From Chitinispirillaceae bacterium (GTDB lineage: Bacteria; Fibrobacterota; Chitinivibrionia; Chitinivibrionales; Chitinispirillaceae): a stretch of DNA of 64,000 nt. Under the pieces are notes generated by a model, which saw nothing but the letters and a program-made list of their open reading frames with translations, was not told the DNA's origin and searched no databases. Both the position numbers and the translations under genes were made by a program. Positions within the stretch are counted from its first letter, which is position 1, and each line of letters opens with the position of its first letter. This document shows, piece by piece, positions 1 to 9,841 of this stretch. Location of the stretch: positions 1 through 64,000 of the forward strand of contig JAFGHA010000078.1 in assembly GCA_016930275.1 (NCBI GenBank). Direction: 5' to 3'.

Positions 1-2
1 CG

Positions 3-425
3 TTCGGCCGGGAGGCTGCGCATGCCGTGGAGCATTATCGTTATTTTGCACGCGATACGCTGCTTGCGGCACGCGGGAGAGGCCGGTCGGTATCGCAGCG
101 CCAGAAAAAGGAAGTGCAGGCCGGGGCCGATCCTCTCTTTTTAACCGCCCAGGGCTACCGGATGCAGACCGGTACGGTAGGTCACCTCGTTAAATGCTGC
201 ACGAAAAAAGCGGCGATCGACAAGCCGATTACCCCGCACTGTTTACGGCACACCTGCGCAACCCACCTGCTGAAAAACGGGGCTGATATACGCCTTATCC
301 AGCGGCTTCTGCGGCATGCGGACATCAGCAGCACGCAGATATACACCCGTATTGCAATCGAGGATCTCAAGGAAGCGCAGCGGCGGTATCATCCGAGGGA
401 GCGTGACAGTGAAGAATCGCTTTGA
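3..425 (+). CDS. Tyrosine recombinase/integrase, C-terminal part (5' end outside window)
   Basis: Open frame from the window edge ([15 protein letters not shown]...) through [38 protein letters not shown]: the HxLRHxxATHLL and Y nucleophile motifs. Confidence 0.9.
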   Translation, partial: FGREAAHAVEHYRYFARDTLLAARGRGRSVSQRQKKEVQAGADPLFLTAQGYRMQTGTVGHLVKCCTKKAAIDKPITPHCLRHTCATHLLKNGADIRLIQRLLRHADISSTQIYTRIAIEDLKEAQRRYHPRERDSEESL

Positions 426-1278
426 GCATTATCTGCGGGAAGTGGCGGGGCGCTGCTCGCCGGGAACGCTCAAGCGTGTCCGGGTAATGCTCGGCGACTT
501 CATGCGGTGGCTTGAGCGGCAGGGCGTAAGCGAGTGGTATGAGGTGACAGGTGAGCATCTGCGGGCATGGGCTGCATGGAAGAGTACGACAATAGTGCCG
601 CGAACCATGCACACTTATAAACTGGAAGTCCGCTTGTTTTTACGATGGCTGTACCGCAACGGGTACGTGCTTGTTAACCCGTGGGATGAATCGCTCGTTC
701 GTAAAAGGCCACCCTACCGCATGCGCAAGGTGCCCACGGTTGAGCAGGCGAAGCGCGTTCTTGACGAGGTTGTCGAAAACCCGAGGATCGGAGCGCGCGA
801 CCGGGCGATCCTTGAACTTGCGTACGGGTGTGGGTTGCGAAGGGGTGAGCTGCAGCGGCTCAATCTCTCCGACATCCGCGACGACTGGTTACGGGTACGC
901 GGCAAGGGAGATCGCGAACGGGTCGTTCCGATGGGGGAGCGGGCGAAAAAAGAGCTTCTGCGGTATGCGGCAACCGAACGGACGAATGCGGTATCGTTCT
1001 CATCGATGCATGAACCGGCATTGTTCGTCACCTGGTACGGCAAGCGGTTCGGTCTTGATGCATTCGGTTATGTGCTGCGACGCGGCGGGCTTAATAAAAC
1101 CACCACGCTGCACGGGCTGCGACACGCCTGCGCCACCCACATGCTCAAAAACGGCGCAGGTATCGCCGTGCTGCAGAAGATACTCGGCCATGCCAAACTG
1201 TCAAGTACGGTAATCTATACGAAAGTTGACAGAACCGATCTTGCGAAACTGCTTAAAGCGTTCCATCCGCGCGGTTAA
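409..1278 (+). CDS. Tyrosine recombinase (XerC/XerD-like), likely GTG start at 409 overlapping the upstream recombinase
   Basis: SAM-like N-terminal domain plus [10 protein letters not shown]...[11 protein letters not shown]...[39 protein letters not shown]. Confidence 0.9.
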   Translation: MKNRFEHYLREVAGRCSPGTLKRVRVMLGDFMRWLERQGVSEWYEVTGEHLRAWAAWKSTTIVPRTMHTYKLEVRLFLRWLYRNGYVLVNPWDESLVRKRPPYRMRKVPTVEQAKRVLDEVVENPRIGARDRAILELAYGCGLRRGELQRLNLSDIRDDWLRVRGKGDRERVVPMGERAKKELLRYAATERTNAVSFSSMHEPALFVTWYGKRFGLDAFGYVLRRGGLNKTTTLHGLRHACATHMLKNGAGIAVLQKILGHAKLSSTVIYTKVDRTDLAKLLKAFHPRG

Positions 1279-1434
1279 AAAATCCTTCCTGCGAACTCCG
1301 TCGAAGATGTATAATTATGCCGTGAAGAGCGGTCTTCTTTTTTTAGCCGCTTATGCTCTTTGAAAGCCAGGCAGTCGGACACCCCCCTGGCGAAAAAGGC
1401 CTTATAGGGAAAAAATCGAGCTGGATCGAACTGT

Positions 1435-2082
1435 TTGGGGGAATCTTGGGATGCGAATGCGGGATTGTATTACAACAGGGCTCGGTGGATGGACCCAGTG
1501 ACGGGACGGTTTACCAGTGTCGATCCGTATGATGGTTTTGCTATGATGCCTGCAAGTTTGCATAAATATTTATATGCAAATAATAACCCAATTTATTACC
1601 TTGATCCATCCGGTGAATCAATACTGACAATGCAAAATTTATATGTGGCAATGGGGATAACTGCTATATTGTCATCTGTCCATACAATCGCAATGCAAAC
1701 TTCACCTGTATACCGATATCACCAAAGAGCTTTATTTACTACGTTATTTTATCCAATTGATGTTGCTCTCAGGAATGCCTCTATAGCAGCTTCTCTTGGT
1801 GATATTACTTTATTATCTGACCAAGCAAAACAAGCAGAAAAACATATTAAAAAGGCAATTGAACAGGCAGAAGAACACCTTGGGGCTGTAAAATCTACTC
1901 CACCAGATCCAAATTGGAATAAGGATAAGTTAAAGCATTTCAAAAAACATTTAAATAACATTCGAAAGTATGCAGAACGATTAGGTACTAAAGCCAAAGA
2001 AGAAGCTTTAAAACATGCCGATGACTTGGCTGCCAAAGCTCAAGAATTAGCGAATAAACTAAACATAGACATCACATTTTAA
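1435..2082 (+). CDS. Orphan RHS-repeat core fragment with C-terminal toxin-like domain (5' truncated, TTG start)
   Basis: WDANAGLYYNRARWMDPVTGRFTSVDPYDG...YLYANNNPIYYLDPSGE is the RHS-associated core, followed by an unrelated AT-rich variable tail; in-frame stop at 1405-1407. Confidence 0.8.
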   Translation: MGESWDANAGLYYNRARWMDPVTGRFTSVDPYDGFAMMPASLHKYLYANNNPIYYLDPSGESILTMQNLYVAMGITAILSSVHTIAMQTSPVYRYHQRALFTTLFYPIDVALRNASIAASLGDITLLSDQAKQAEKHIKKAIEQAEEHLGAVKSTPPDPNWNKDKLKHFKKHLNNIRKYAERLGTKAKEEALKHADDLAAKAQELANKLNIDITF

Positions 2083-2095
2083 GGATCGAAAAAGA

Positions 2096-2434
2096 ATGGA
2101 AGAAAAAAAATATGACTTTAGTATACATAGTAAACTATCAAATTTGTTAAAAGGGATAGTACCGGATATTGATTCAAGTGATATAATGAGTGCCTTACCG
2201 GGTCGCTTGAGTGAAATACATAATTATTGTTTTAAGGTGTCTTCTCTGATTGATGATTTATGTAAATATGACAATAGTAGATTGGGTAAAAATGAGTATG
2301 ACAAACTACTTGGCGACTTAGTTGATTTAAAGGTTCATATTTATGACGAATTGTTTGATTGGATAAAAGAATCCGAGATGCCGTTACAGAAAATGATAGA
2401 TGAAGTAGAAAAAAAACTAAATGCATTTGATTGA
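2096..2434 (+). CDS. Small acidic protein, candidate immunity protein for the RHS tail
   Basis: 112 aa ORF 13 bp downstream of the RHS-CT ORF, same strand and same AT-rich composition. Confidence 0.5.
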   Translation: MEEKKYDFSIHSKLSNLLKGIVPDIDSSDIMSALPGRLSEIHNYCFKVSSLIDDLCKYDNSRLGKNEYDKLLGDLVDLKVHIYDELFDWIKESEMPLQKMIDEVEKKLNAFD

Positions 2435-2582
2435 ACGCCGCAAGTGCCCTGGACGTGTGACAAAAAATGAAAGAAATATTCACGTGTGTTCTTGATCTCT
2501 TCTCGGTCCAGGCTTCATTTAAATCTGATCAACTAAAAGTGAACGCCGGATATTTGCCCCTCGGTCCGCCGGACCTTGGTCC

Positions 2583-2709
2583 GCATAATAACGTTATGTA
2601 AACCCGGCTCCGCCAGCCACGGCGAGCTGTGTGTTGCTCGCAGCTGTTCGCAGTGTCAGTCGGCTCCGGGTCCGGTCGAAGACTCCCTTTACATAACGTT
2701 GTATTATGC
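2583..2709. repeat. Hairpin element A: terminal inverted repeat gcataataacgttatgtaaa / tttacataacgttgtattatgc around a GC-rich centre
   Basis: 20-22 nt near-perfect inverted repeat read directly (2583-2602 / 2688-2709). Confidence 0.85.
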
Positions 2710-2810
2710 GTCCCGGCCGGACGTTCCTCGGGGACAGCGTTACGGTCGGCCTGACGTTCGCTCCGTTATACTTCGCGCACTCCCCGGCCTTCCTCCACGC
2801 GAAGAAAAAA

Positions 2811-2900
2811 CACAACGCAACCGTTCGCGCCAACCGCTGGCATGATTGAGGATACCCTCGGTTGTCACGCCGGTTGCTGCGGTAGGCCTGTCGGCAATGG
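2811..2900 (-). repeat. Copy C1 of an ~85 bp flanking inverted repeat (reverse complement of C2), itself imperfectly palindromic
   Basis: Reverse complement ccattgccg...gcctaccgcagcaacc...tgaca.ccgaggg...ccagcgg.tggcg aligns to 3538-3625 at roughly 70-75% by eye. Confidence 0.75.
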
Positions 2901-2906
2901 ATTTCT

Positions 2907-3524
2907 TTACGTCAGTTTAATTCTGACAACCTCTATGCATTTGGGGATGCAATTAAAATTCAGCTTATTATTTGTGAAAGCATTCTCATATAACCTGATT
3001 CCAGAACTATTTATTGTCTGATAAAGAAAACCGACAGCGCTGAAATATGCACTCTTATTTTCAGCGAATGACTGATTACGGCCATGGTATTGGTCAATGA
3101 ATTCATGTCGATTTTTGTCGATTACATAAGTTAAATCACCATACATTGCAGCAATAAAATCGTCCTGTCCTGTCCCGAACATTTGCAATCCATCCAGATT
3201 ATTGTATACCAATAAAATTGAAGGACATCCTTGATCGGCTCCGACTTTTATTTGTTTTCTTGCTGTTTTTATTTTTTCTCTGATATGAGATCCTACTGTT
3301 CTGCCACTTACTTCACCATCAATATGAAAATACTGATCTTTGTCTATTTGCTTAACTTCTATGAATACGAAATCATCTCCAAACTGTACTTTATAGTCGG
3401 GTGTTTTTTGATGGCCTTCCATGATTTTTTCCCATTTGATTTTGTTGGCATCGCAAAAATCTTCAAATACTTTTTCTGCTATGGTTTTCGGCATCATCGG
3501 ATAAAACCTCCTATTTTTATTCAC
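2907..3524 (-). CDS. PD-(D/E)XK-like nuclease domain protein
   Basis: TPDYKVQFGDDFVFIEVKQIDKD resembles the PD...(E)xK signature; lies between repeats C1 and C2. Confidence 0.5.
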   Translation of the reverse strand: MNKNRRFYPMMPKTIAEKVFEDFCDANKIKWEKIMEGHQKTPDYKVQFGDDFVFIEVKQIDKDQYFHIDGEVSGRTVGSHIREKIKTARKQIKVGADQGCPSILLVYNNLDGLQMFGTGQDDFIAAMYGDLTYVIDKNRHEFIDQYHGRNQSFAENKSAYFSAVGFLYQTINSSGIRLYENAFTNNKLNFNCIPKCIEVVRIKLT

Positions 3525-3537
3525 TGTAAAAATAATA

Positions 3538-3625
3538 CCATTGCCGTGCGGCCTACCGCAGCAACCATCATGACAGCCGAGGGATTATCGATAAATCCAG
3601 CGGCTGGCGTGCTGGTTGTGTTAAC
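3538..3625 (+). repeat. Copy C2 of the ~85 bp flanking inverted repeat
   Basis: ccattgccgtgcggcctaccgcagcaaccatcatgacagccgaggg...ccagcggctggcgtgctggttgtgtt; matches reverse complement of C1. Confidence 0.75.
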
Positions 3626-3690
3626 ATCCCGCGCCCTTTGAAGGGCGGGGCTTGGGGTGGGTAGATCGGAGTCGTTGCAGAGGCAAGTTT

Positions 3691-3763
3691 GCATAATACG
3701 AGTTTTGCGGCGTGAGCGGGACCCTTGCACATGACGTGCATGGGCGCAAAACTGGTATTATGT
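3691..3763. repeat. Hairpin element B: gcataatacgagttttgcg / cgcaaaactggtattatg
   Basis: 18 nt inverted repeat with one mismatch; shares terminal GCATAATA/TATTATG box with element A. Confidence 0.8.
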
Positions 3764-4037
3764 AAAGCGACCGGAATCAGGGATGTGGAGGGTGCGTACT
3801 TGTTGGCGGGCTACCCGCATTATTTTCACGGCTGATTGTAAGTATGCCATAACGTCCTCGACCATCGTGGAAGCTTGAAAATTTGTTGTAGTCGCTATGC
3901 TTCATCAAGTGAATATCAGAGGTTTTGTTCTTATAACAGCCCAGCCGTTGAAATGTCAATCTGCCACATCCTGTGACCGGTTCGTTACGCTCTGCCGGTT
4001 TAAGCTGAAACATGAAATCTTCCGGGAAACGCATCGC

Positions 4038-4835
4038 CTACCGGATATCCCGCACGGCTAGCACCGAACGTTCTATATCCGGTTTACCCAGATTACAGCG
4101 ACCATGTGACATCCGTACCACCCACATCCACCGTATCGAAAGAGAATCGCATGCGGGATTGCAGCTCCAGATGTCATCGGCGTTACTGTTCCACCGGTCG
4201 GGGAGGTAGTGTCCGAAGCGGTTACGGTCGGGGGTGAGCAGGGTAAGCAATTCTTCTATGGTCGGCATTCTCCAGTTCGCATATCCCTGCCACCTGCCGG
4301 TGTTCATTGCGGTAATCACCGATTCGAGTTTGCCGAAGGTGACCGGTCGGGGTGAGGCGAACCGCTGCCACATGATCCCGGTGAGCGTATCGGTGACGAC
4401 CGAGTCCTCGAAGGAGAGGCCTTCCTTTGTCAGCCGGATTCCCCTGCCTTTCGGGTTGGCCCAGTTTTTTGACCAGGGACTTTTTTTGCAGTAGAGATCG
4501 TTGCCGGAGATAATATCCGCCAGACTGCCGGCCGGAATCATTTGTTCACAGGAATAGGTCTTGTGGAAAACCGGTGCTGGAAATTCGTCGTTCCGGATTG
4601 TATCCGTCGCGGTGGAATCGGCGGTATTCATGTTTTCGGGATCGGTAAGTCGGTCGGGAATTCTTATGGCTTCATCGGTTCGTTCTGCGGTCGGACGTTT
4701 ATAGAACCGGTGCAGCAGTCCCGGTTTCCTTCCGTTCCCGTCGGAGGTCCGCAGAATAACGATGATAAGAAGAATACACCCGACGGCACAGAGCGATGCC
4801 AGTGTGGCGATAATGATGACGGGTAGATTTTTCAT
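4038..4835 (-). CDS. Membrane-anchored DUF1566 (Lcl C-terminal domain) protein
   Basis: N-terminal TM segment; LTGIMWQRF...WQGYANWRMPTIEELLTLL...VLAVRDIR. Confidence 0.75.
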   Translation of the reverse strand: MKNLPVIIIATLASLCAVGCILLIIVILRTSDGNGRKPGLLHRFYKRPTAERTDEAIRIPDRLTDPENMNTADSTATDTIRNDEFPAPVFHKTYSCEQMIPAGSLADIISGNDLYCKKSPWSKNWANPKGRGIRLTKEGLSFEDSVVTDTLTGIMWQRFASPRPVTFGKLESVITAMNTGRWQGYANWRMPTIEELLTLLTPDRNRFGHYLPDRWNSNADDIWSCNPACDSLSIRWMWVVRMSHGRCNLGKPDIERSVLAVRDIR

Positions 4836-5117
4836 AGTATTTGTCGGCAGTTTCCGGTGAATAGATGGTGTTCCAGCGGTGATGCATATCGCTTCCGGTA
4901 ACCGTATGCCGCGCTTTTTCCCGCAGCCGGAGCCGACCGGTTGACGATATTGTAAAAATGATAAAATGCGGGTGAAACGGGCAACTGCTTCGGTGCGGTA
5001 AGAATAGCACTACATGATTTTAATGGAAAATTATATACTTGAAGGGTGGCTGTGACTGTGGAGATTCCGGTATGATAACTGGACCGCCGAAAATACCATG
5101 CGCTGAATGGAGGGGGT

Positions 5118-6446
5118 ATGCATATCGATCGTCGTTGTAGGGAAACGGTTTCGTTTAGCCTGGCGGTTTTTCTGTACTCTACCGCCGGGGTGATGGCACA
5201 GGAGATGTCCGACTATACCGGGCCGGTTTTTCCGCCGGACCATGCGCTCAATACACGGATCGATTCTCTTCCGGTGCATCCCAATTCCGACAATTTCATC
5301 GCCTCGATCGGAGCGAATACTTCGTTTCATCCTGATTTCGGTACCGCCTGGGACGATGGCGGCACCATGCGACCGATGGGAATTCCCTACAACGTGGTGG
5401 GAACCGGTCAGCCGAAGGTGCCGATCACGTGGACCCTTTACGGAGACGAAAGCGATCCGGGTCCGTGGCCGATTCCACGGGAACCGTACATCGAGACGGT
5501 ATCCGACTGGAGAGTAACCGATGACGGCGACCGTCATATGCTTATTGTCGACAGCAGTGCGAAAATCCTGTACGAGACGGGAAATGTGTTCGGGAATGCC
5601 GATGGGACCAAATGGGAAGGGGGGTGCGGAGCGGTGTTCGATCTTACGTCGAATGATCTTCGCCCCGATGAATGGACTTCGGCGGATGCCGCGGGACTGC
5701 CCATTTTTCCTTTACTGATACGGTATGATGAGGTGGAACGTGCCCTGGCGGATGGCAGCGAAATTCCTCATGCGATCAGGTTTACGGTGCAGCGGAGTCA
5801 GAGAGCGTATCTGTGGCCGGCCCGGCACTTCGCATCCTCGTCGACCGATTCCAACCGGCCTCCCATGGGGTTACGGTTCCGGCTCAAGGCGGATTATGCG
5901 ACTTCAGCCTTCACGCCCCGTATACAGGTGATTCTGCGAACATTCAAAAAGTACGGAATTATCGTTGCCGATAACGGGAGCAACTGGTATTTCCAGGGGA
6001 CCCACGATGACCGGTGGGATGACGAGGAGATCAGCTCGCTCAAACAGCTCAGGGGCAGCGATTTTGAAGCGGTTGATATTTCGGAATGGCTTGAGCGGCC
6101 CGGTTTCGATACCAATTCAGCGGCGGTTCCGGCGTCGGCGGGTGTCGGGACTCCTGAGCGTGAACCGCGGTTCATTCCCGGTGGGGAGCTGCTGCGGTCG
6201 GTCGTGCAATACGCCTCCTCCCGTTCACTTGCGGTTACCTACACACTTCCCGGTTTTAGCATAGTCCGGATTGCCGTTACGGATCTCCGGGGCGGTACAT
6301 CATTTCAGATTCCCGACAGGGTGAGATCCGCGGGAACCTACACCGAAGAGATACACGAAGCACGATTATCCGCCGGTATATGTATTGTACAACTGATAAC
6401 CGGTTCATTCGGCAGCGCTAATCGGACCTTTGCGGTAATTCGATAA
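5118..6446 (+). CDS. Secreted hypothetical protein with C-terminal sorting-like beta module
   Basis: Signal peptide; C-terminal VRIAVTDLRGGTSFQ...AGTYTEEIHEARLSAGICIVQLITG. Confidence 0.6.
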   Translation: MHIDRRCRETVSFSLAVFLYSTAGVMAQEMSDYTGPVFPPDHALNTRIDSLPVHPNSDNFIASIGANTSFHPDFGTAWDDGGTMRPMGIPYNVVGTGQPKVPITWTLYGDESDPGPWPIPREPYIETVSDWRVTDDGDRHMLIVDSSAKILYETGNVFGNADGTKWEGGCGAVFDLTSNDLRPDEWTSADAAGLPIFPLLIRYDEVERALADGSEIPHAIRFTVQRSQRAYLWPARHFASSSTDSNRPPMGLRFRLKADYATSAFTPRIQVILRTFKKYGIIVADNGSNWYFQGTHDDRWDDEEISSLKQLRGSDFEAVDISEWLERPGFDTNSAAVPASAGVGTPEREPRFIPGGELLRSVVQYASSRSLAVTYTLPGFSIVRIAVTDLRGGTSFQIPDRVRSAGTYTEEIHEARLSAGICIVQLITGSFGSANRTFAVIR

Positions 6447-6572
6447 TCATTGTGGCTGCCTCTGTTTTGCCCCCCTGATTCCACAGTGTATTTTGTTTCC
6501 TGTCCGGACCCTGCGATGACGGGTCCGTGCACCGGGCAGCATACACTTCACCAGTCGGTTCCAGAGGAGTCA

Positions 6573-8771
6573 ATGAGCACTACTGCAGAAGCGGTTCCCG
6601 CAAAGGAGCAGGTAGCCGCGGCACTTGAACGGATTTTCGGTTTCAAAAATTTCAGACCCGGTCAGGAGGAGGTCGTCCGTGCTATCATGACCGGTCAGGA
6701 CACGCTTGCCGTCATGCCTACCGGCGGCGGCAAATCACTCTGTTACCAGTTGCCGGCTTGTCTGCTTCCCGGTACCTGTATCGTCGTGTCACCACTTATC
6801 GCGCTGATGAAAGATCAGGTGGATGCGGCCCGGTCGAACGGTATACGCGCTTCCTTTCTCAACAGTTCACTTTCCGCTGGCGAGCGCAACTCAGTGGAAC
6901 GGGATCTGGTGGATGGAAAACTCGATCTTCTCTACATATCCCCGGAACGGTTCGCCATTGATGCATTTACGGAAAATTTGCGTCAGTGCAGCATTTCGTT
7001 CGCCGCAATCGATGAAGCGCACTGTATCTGCGCGTGGGGACATGACTTCCGGCCCGATTATCTGCTGCTCTCGTCATTGAAAAGAAAACTGCCGCGTATT
7101 CCGGTCGCCGCATTCACCGCTTCGGCGAACAGGACGATGCGGCAGGATATTGTCAGGCAGCTCGTTCTGCATGAACCGTTTTTATATTGCGGTTCGTTCA
7201 ACCGGGAAAATCTGTTCTACGAAGTGGAGCCCAAGGAGGATGCCGAACGGCAGATATTGTCGTTTGTCGAGAAATACAAAGGAGAACCCGGGATCGTTTA
7301 CCGGATGACACGGGAAGGTGTCGAGAACACTACCGAATTTCTGCAGAGGGAGGGGATCAGCGCCCTGCCTTACCATGCCGGGCTTGATGACGCCGCGCGC
7401 AGTGCGAATCAGGAGGCGTTCAGCCGGGACAAGGCCGACGTGGTGGTCGCCACGATAGCTTTCGGTATGGGGATCGATAAATCGAATATCAGGTATGTGG
7501 TGCACGGTGATCTGCCCCGCTCACTCGAAAACTACTATCAGGAAACCGGCAGAGCGGGGCGCGACGGAGATCCGGCGCACTGCTTCCTGCTCTTCAACCG
7601 TGGCGATCTGCCGCGCCTGCATTATTTCATTGACCGGATGGAAAATGAGGAGATCGCACGCCAGCACCGGATCGCCCTTGCCGATATGGCGGCATTTGCC
7701 GCACAGTATATCTGCAGGCGTCGTACGCTTCTCGCTCATTTCGGGGAGATACTCCCGGGTGACAATTGTGGCGGTTGTGACGTCTGCACCGGGAGCAGCG
7801 AGACAGTGGATATCACCCGCGAGGCGCAGATACTGCTTTCGGCGGTTTTCCGCACCGGTGAGCGGTTCGGCATGAATCATGTCATCAACGTGGTCAGGGG
7901 AGCCGACACCCGGCAGATCCGCAGCTGTGGTCACCATACCATCAAAACGTACGGTGCGGGCAGGGATCTTCCCAAACGGCGCTGGCGGGAAATTTTTGAG
8001 GCATTACTGGCGGAGGAACTCTGCACCGTGACGGTTGACGCCTATCCTGTCGTTAAACTGACGAAAAAGGCTCTAACCGTACTCTTCGGCGATCGTACGG
8101 TATCGATACTGCAGAGAACGGTGCCGGTACGTGCGGTGACAGCCGCCAGGTACGGGGGAGCATCGAATCAGCTGTTTGAACAGTTACGCACACTGCGTCG
8201 GCAGCTGGCCGAAGAACGCGGGGTACCGCCGTACGTTATTTTTTCCGATCGCACGCTGCATGATATGACCGGCCGTCTTCCCTCCACACCGGGCGCGATG
8301 CTGGAAGTTGCCGGAGTGGGGGCCGTTAAACTCGAGCAATACGGAAAACGGTTTCTGGAGGTGGTTCTCCGTTATATCGATGAACATCCCGATGTAGTTG
8401 CCGAAAGGCGATCCGCACCGGCAGGCGCAGTGTCGCCGGCCGCAGCCCGGAAAAAACGACCGGGAAATTCGGCGCTTGAGACGGGAAAACTCGCGGCACA
8501 GGGTCTTTCCCTCGAGAAAATCGCCGGTGAACGGGGGTGTACCCGCGGAACTATCGTTACCCATCTCGAAACGCTCTTTTCACACGGTCATGACTATCCG
8601 ATAGGACAATTCATTGATGAAAAACTCCGGGATATCATTGCCGGACATTTTTCACGGCTCGGAACGACTGCACTGCGTCCGGTGGTGGAGGCGGCACAGG
8701 GAGAGTTTGGTTATGAAGAGGCCCGGCTGGTACGTGCATGGCTGCAACGGCAGCACGGAGAGGGCGCGTAA
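6573..8771 (+). CDS. recQ: ATP-dependent DNA helicase RecQ
   Basis: FRPGQEEVVRAIM, MPTGGGKSLCYQLPA, DEAHCICAWGHDFRPDY, QETGRAGRDG, zinc-binding cysteines and HRDC region; ATG 6573 chosen. Confidence 0.93.
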   Translation: MSTTAEAVPAKEQVAAALERIFGFKNFRPGQEEVVRAIMTGQDTLAVMPTGGGKSLCYQLPACLLPGTCIVVSPLIALMKDQVDAARSNGIRASFLNSSLSAGERNSVERDLVDGKLDLLYISPERFAIDAFTENLRQCSISFAAIDEAHCICAWGHDFRPDYLLLSSLKRKLPRIPVAAFTASANRTMRQDIVRQLVLHEPFLYCGSFNRENLFYEVEPKEDAERQILSFVEKYKGEPGIVYRMTREGVENTTEFLQREGISALPYHAGLDDAARSANQEAFSRDKADVVVATIAFGMGIDKSNIRYVVHGDLPRSLENYYQETGRAGRDGDPAHCFLLFNRGDLPRLHYFIDRMENEEIARQHRIALADMAAFAAQYICRRRTLLAHFGEILPGDNCGGCDVCTGSSETVDITREAQILLSAVFRTGERFGMNHVINVVRGADTRQIRSCGHHTIKTYGAGRDLPKRRWREIFEALLAEELCTVTVDAYPVVKLTKKALTVLFGDRTVSILQRTVPVRAVTAARYGGASNQLFEQLRTLRRQLAEERGVPPYVIFSDRTLHDMTGRLPSTPGAMLEVAGVGAVKLEQYGKRFLEVVLRYIDEHPDVVAERRSAPAGAVSPAAARKKRPGNSALETGKLAAQGLSLEKIAGERGCTRGTIVTHLETLFSHGHDYPIGQFIDEKLRDIIAGHFSRLGTTALRPVVEAAQGEFGYEEARLVRAWLQRQHGEGA

Positions 8772-8809
8772 CGCTTGTCGCTTTTCCGTCAAAGTGCTAT
8801 CTTTGTTCA

Positions 8810-9751
8810 ATGTCATTAAAATTCTACCTCGCTCCGCTTCGTGGTGTTACCGATGTCATCTTCAGATCCGCGTTTGAACGGTATTTCGGAAAAATCGATT
8901 ATCTGCTGACACCTTTTATCACGACGGTCAAGGGGAAAGAGGTGGCCCTTAGGCATCTCAAGGATATCGTCGGCAGTGAAAATGACCGGAAACGTGTTAT
9001 TCCGCAGATCATCGGCAACAATCCGGATGATCTGCTGCTGCTTGCGAAACATATTCACCTTTCAGGATATACGACGGTCAACTGGAATCTCGGTTGTCCC
9101 CATCCGCTGGTGACGAAAAAAAAACGGGGAAGCGGTCTGCTGCCGTTACCGGATCTGGTGATGTCCATTCTTGATCATGTCGTTCCTGCGTTACCGGGTA
9201 AATTATCGGTGAAGGTTCGTCTGGGGTTGAACGATGATGCCGAACTCGAACGGCTGATGCCGCTCCTGAACGACTATCCGCTCGATGAGGTGATCATCCA
9301 TCCCCGGACCGGGAAACAGGCCTACAGCGGTTTCGTCAATCTCGACCGGTTCGCCGCTGCAGCGGCACTCTGTCGCCATCCGATCGTATACAACGGGGAC
9401 ATCGTTTCTCCGGATGGATTTAGATCTCTGCAACATCGTTTTCCCGAAGTCGAACGATGGATGATCGGACGGGGTGTGGTACATCAGCTAACGCTGCTTG
9501 ATTCGCTACGTACCGGCACTGAGCGGAAGGGTGATCCGGTAGTACTTCGCCGGTTTCATGATGAACTTTTCAAGGAGAACGGCAGGGTGCTTTCCGGGTC
9601 TTCCCATCTGTTGGGAAAGATGAAGGAGTTCTGGGGGTATTTCGCTTCGAATTTCAATTCCGGAAAATCACTGCTTAAAAAGATACAGCGGTGTGCGACG
9701 ATCGATCAGTACCAACATCGGGTCGATGAGGCCTTCGGGGAAATCTCCTGA
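8810..9751 (+). CDS. tRNA-dihydrouridine synthase family protein
   Basis: FYLAPLRGVTDVIFR...NWNLGCPHPLVTKKKRGSGLL...IIHPRTGKQAYSG...YNGDI. Confidence 0.9.
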   Translation: MSLKFYLAPLRGVTDVIFRSAFERYFGKIDYLLTPFITTVKGKEVALRHLKDIVGSENDRKRVIPQIIGNNPDDLLLLAKHIHLSGYTTVNWNLGCPHPLVTKKKRGSGLLPLPDLVMSILDHVVPALPGKLSVKVRLGLNDDAELERLMPLLNDYPLDEVIIHPRTGKQAYSGFVNLDRFAAAAALCRHPIVYNGDIVSPDGFRSLQHRFPEVERWMIGRGVVHQLTLLDSLRTGTERKGDPVVLRRFHDELFKENGRVLSGSSHLLGKMKEFWGYFASNFNSGKSLLKKIQRCATIDQYQHRVDEAFGEIS

Positions 9752-9790
9752 GGGGTGAGGCGGGAAAGCGATAATTCATTGAATAAAAAA

Positions 9791-9814
9791 AGCGGTTCTT
9801 TGAAAAGAACCGCT
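9791..9814. terminator. Bidirectional rho-independent terminator candidate between convergent genes
   Basis: agcggttctt-tgaa-aagaaccgct perfect 10 bp stem with A-rich 5' and T-rich 3' flanks. Confidence 0.8.
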
Positions 9815-9841
9815 CCATTAATCGATTTTTACTGTTTGCAG

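Noticed and set aside
2576-2845. 89 aa ORF and its antisense 79 aa ORF in the GC-rich hairpin region
   Set aside because: Lies within inverted-repeat element A and GC-rich spacer; translation looks like a repeat artefact.
2583-3763. Calling elements A/B/C canonical integron attC sites
   Set aside because: Core RYYYAAC / GTTRRRY boxes are not satisfied and no IntI is visible; kept only as a hypothesis needing a covariance search.
3777-4034. 85 aa minus-strand ORF downstream of the DUF1566 gene
   Set aside because: No domain or convincing start context; likely spurious.
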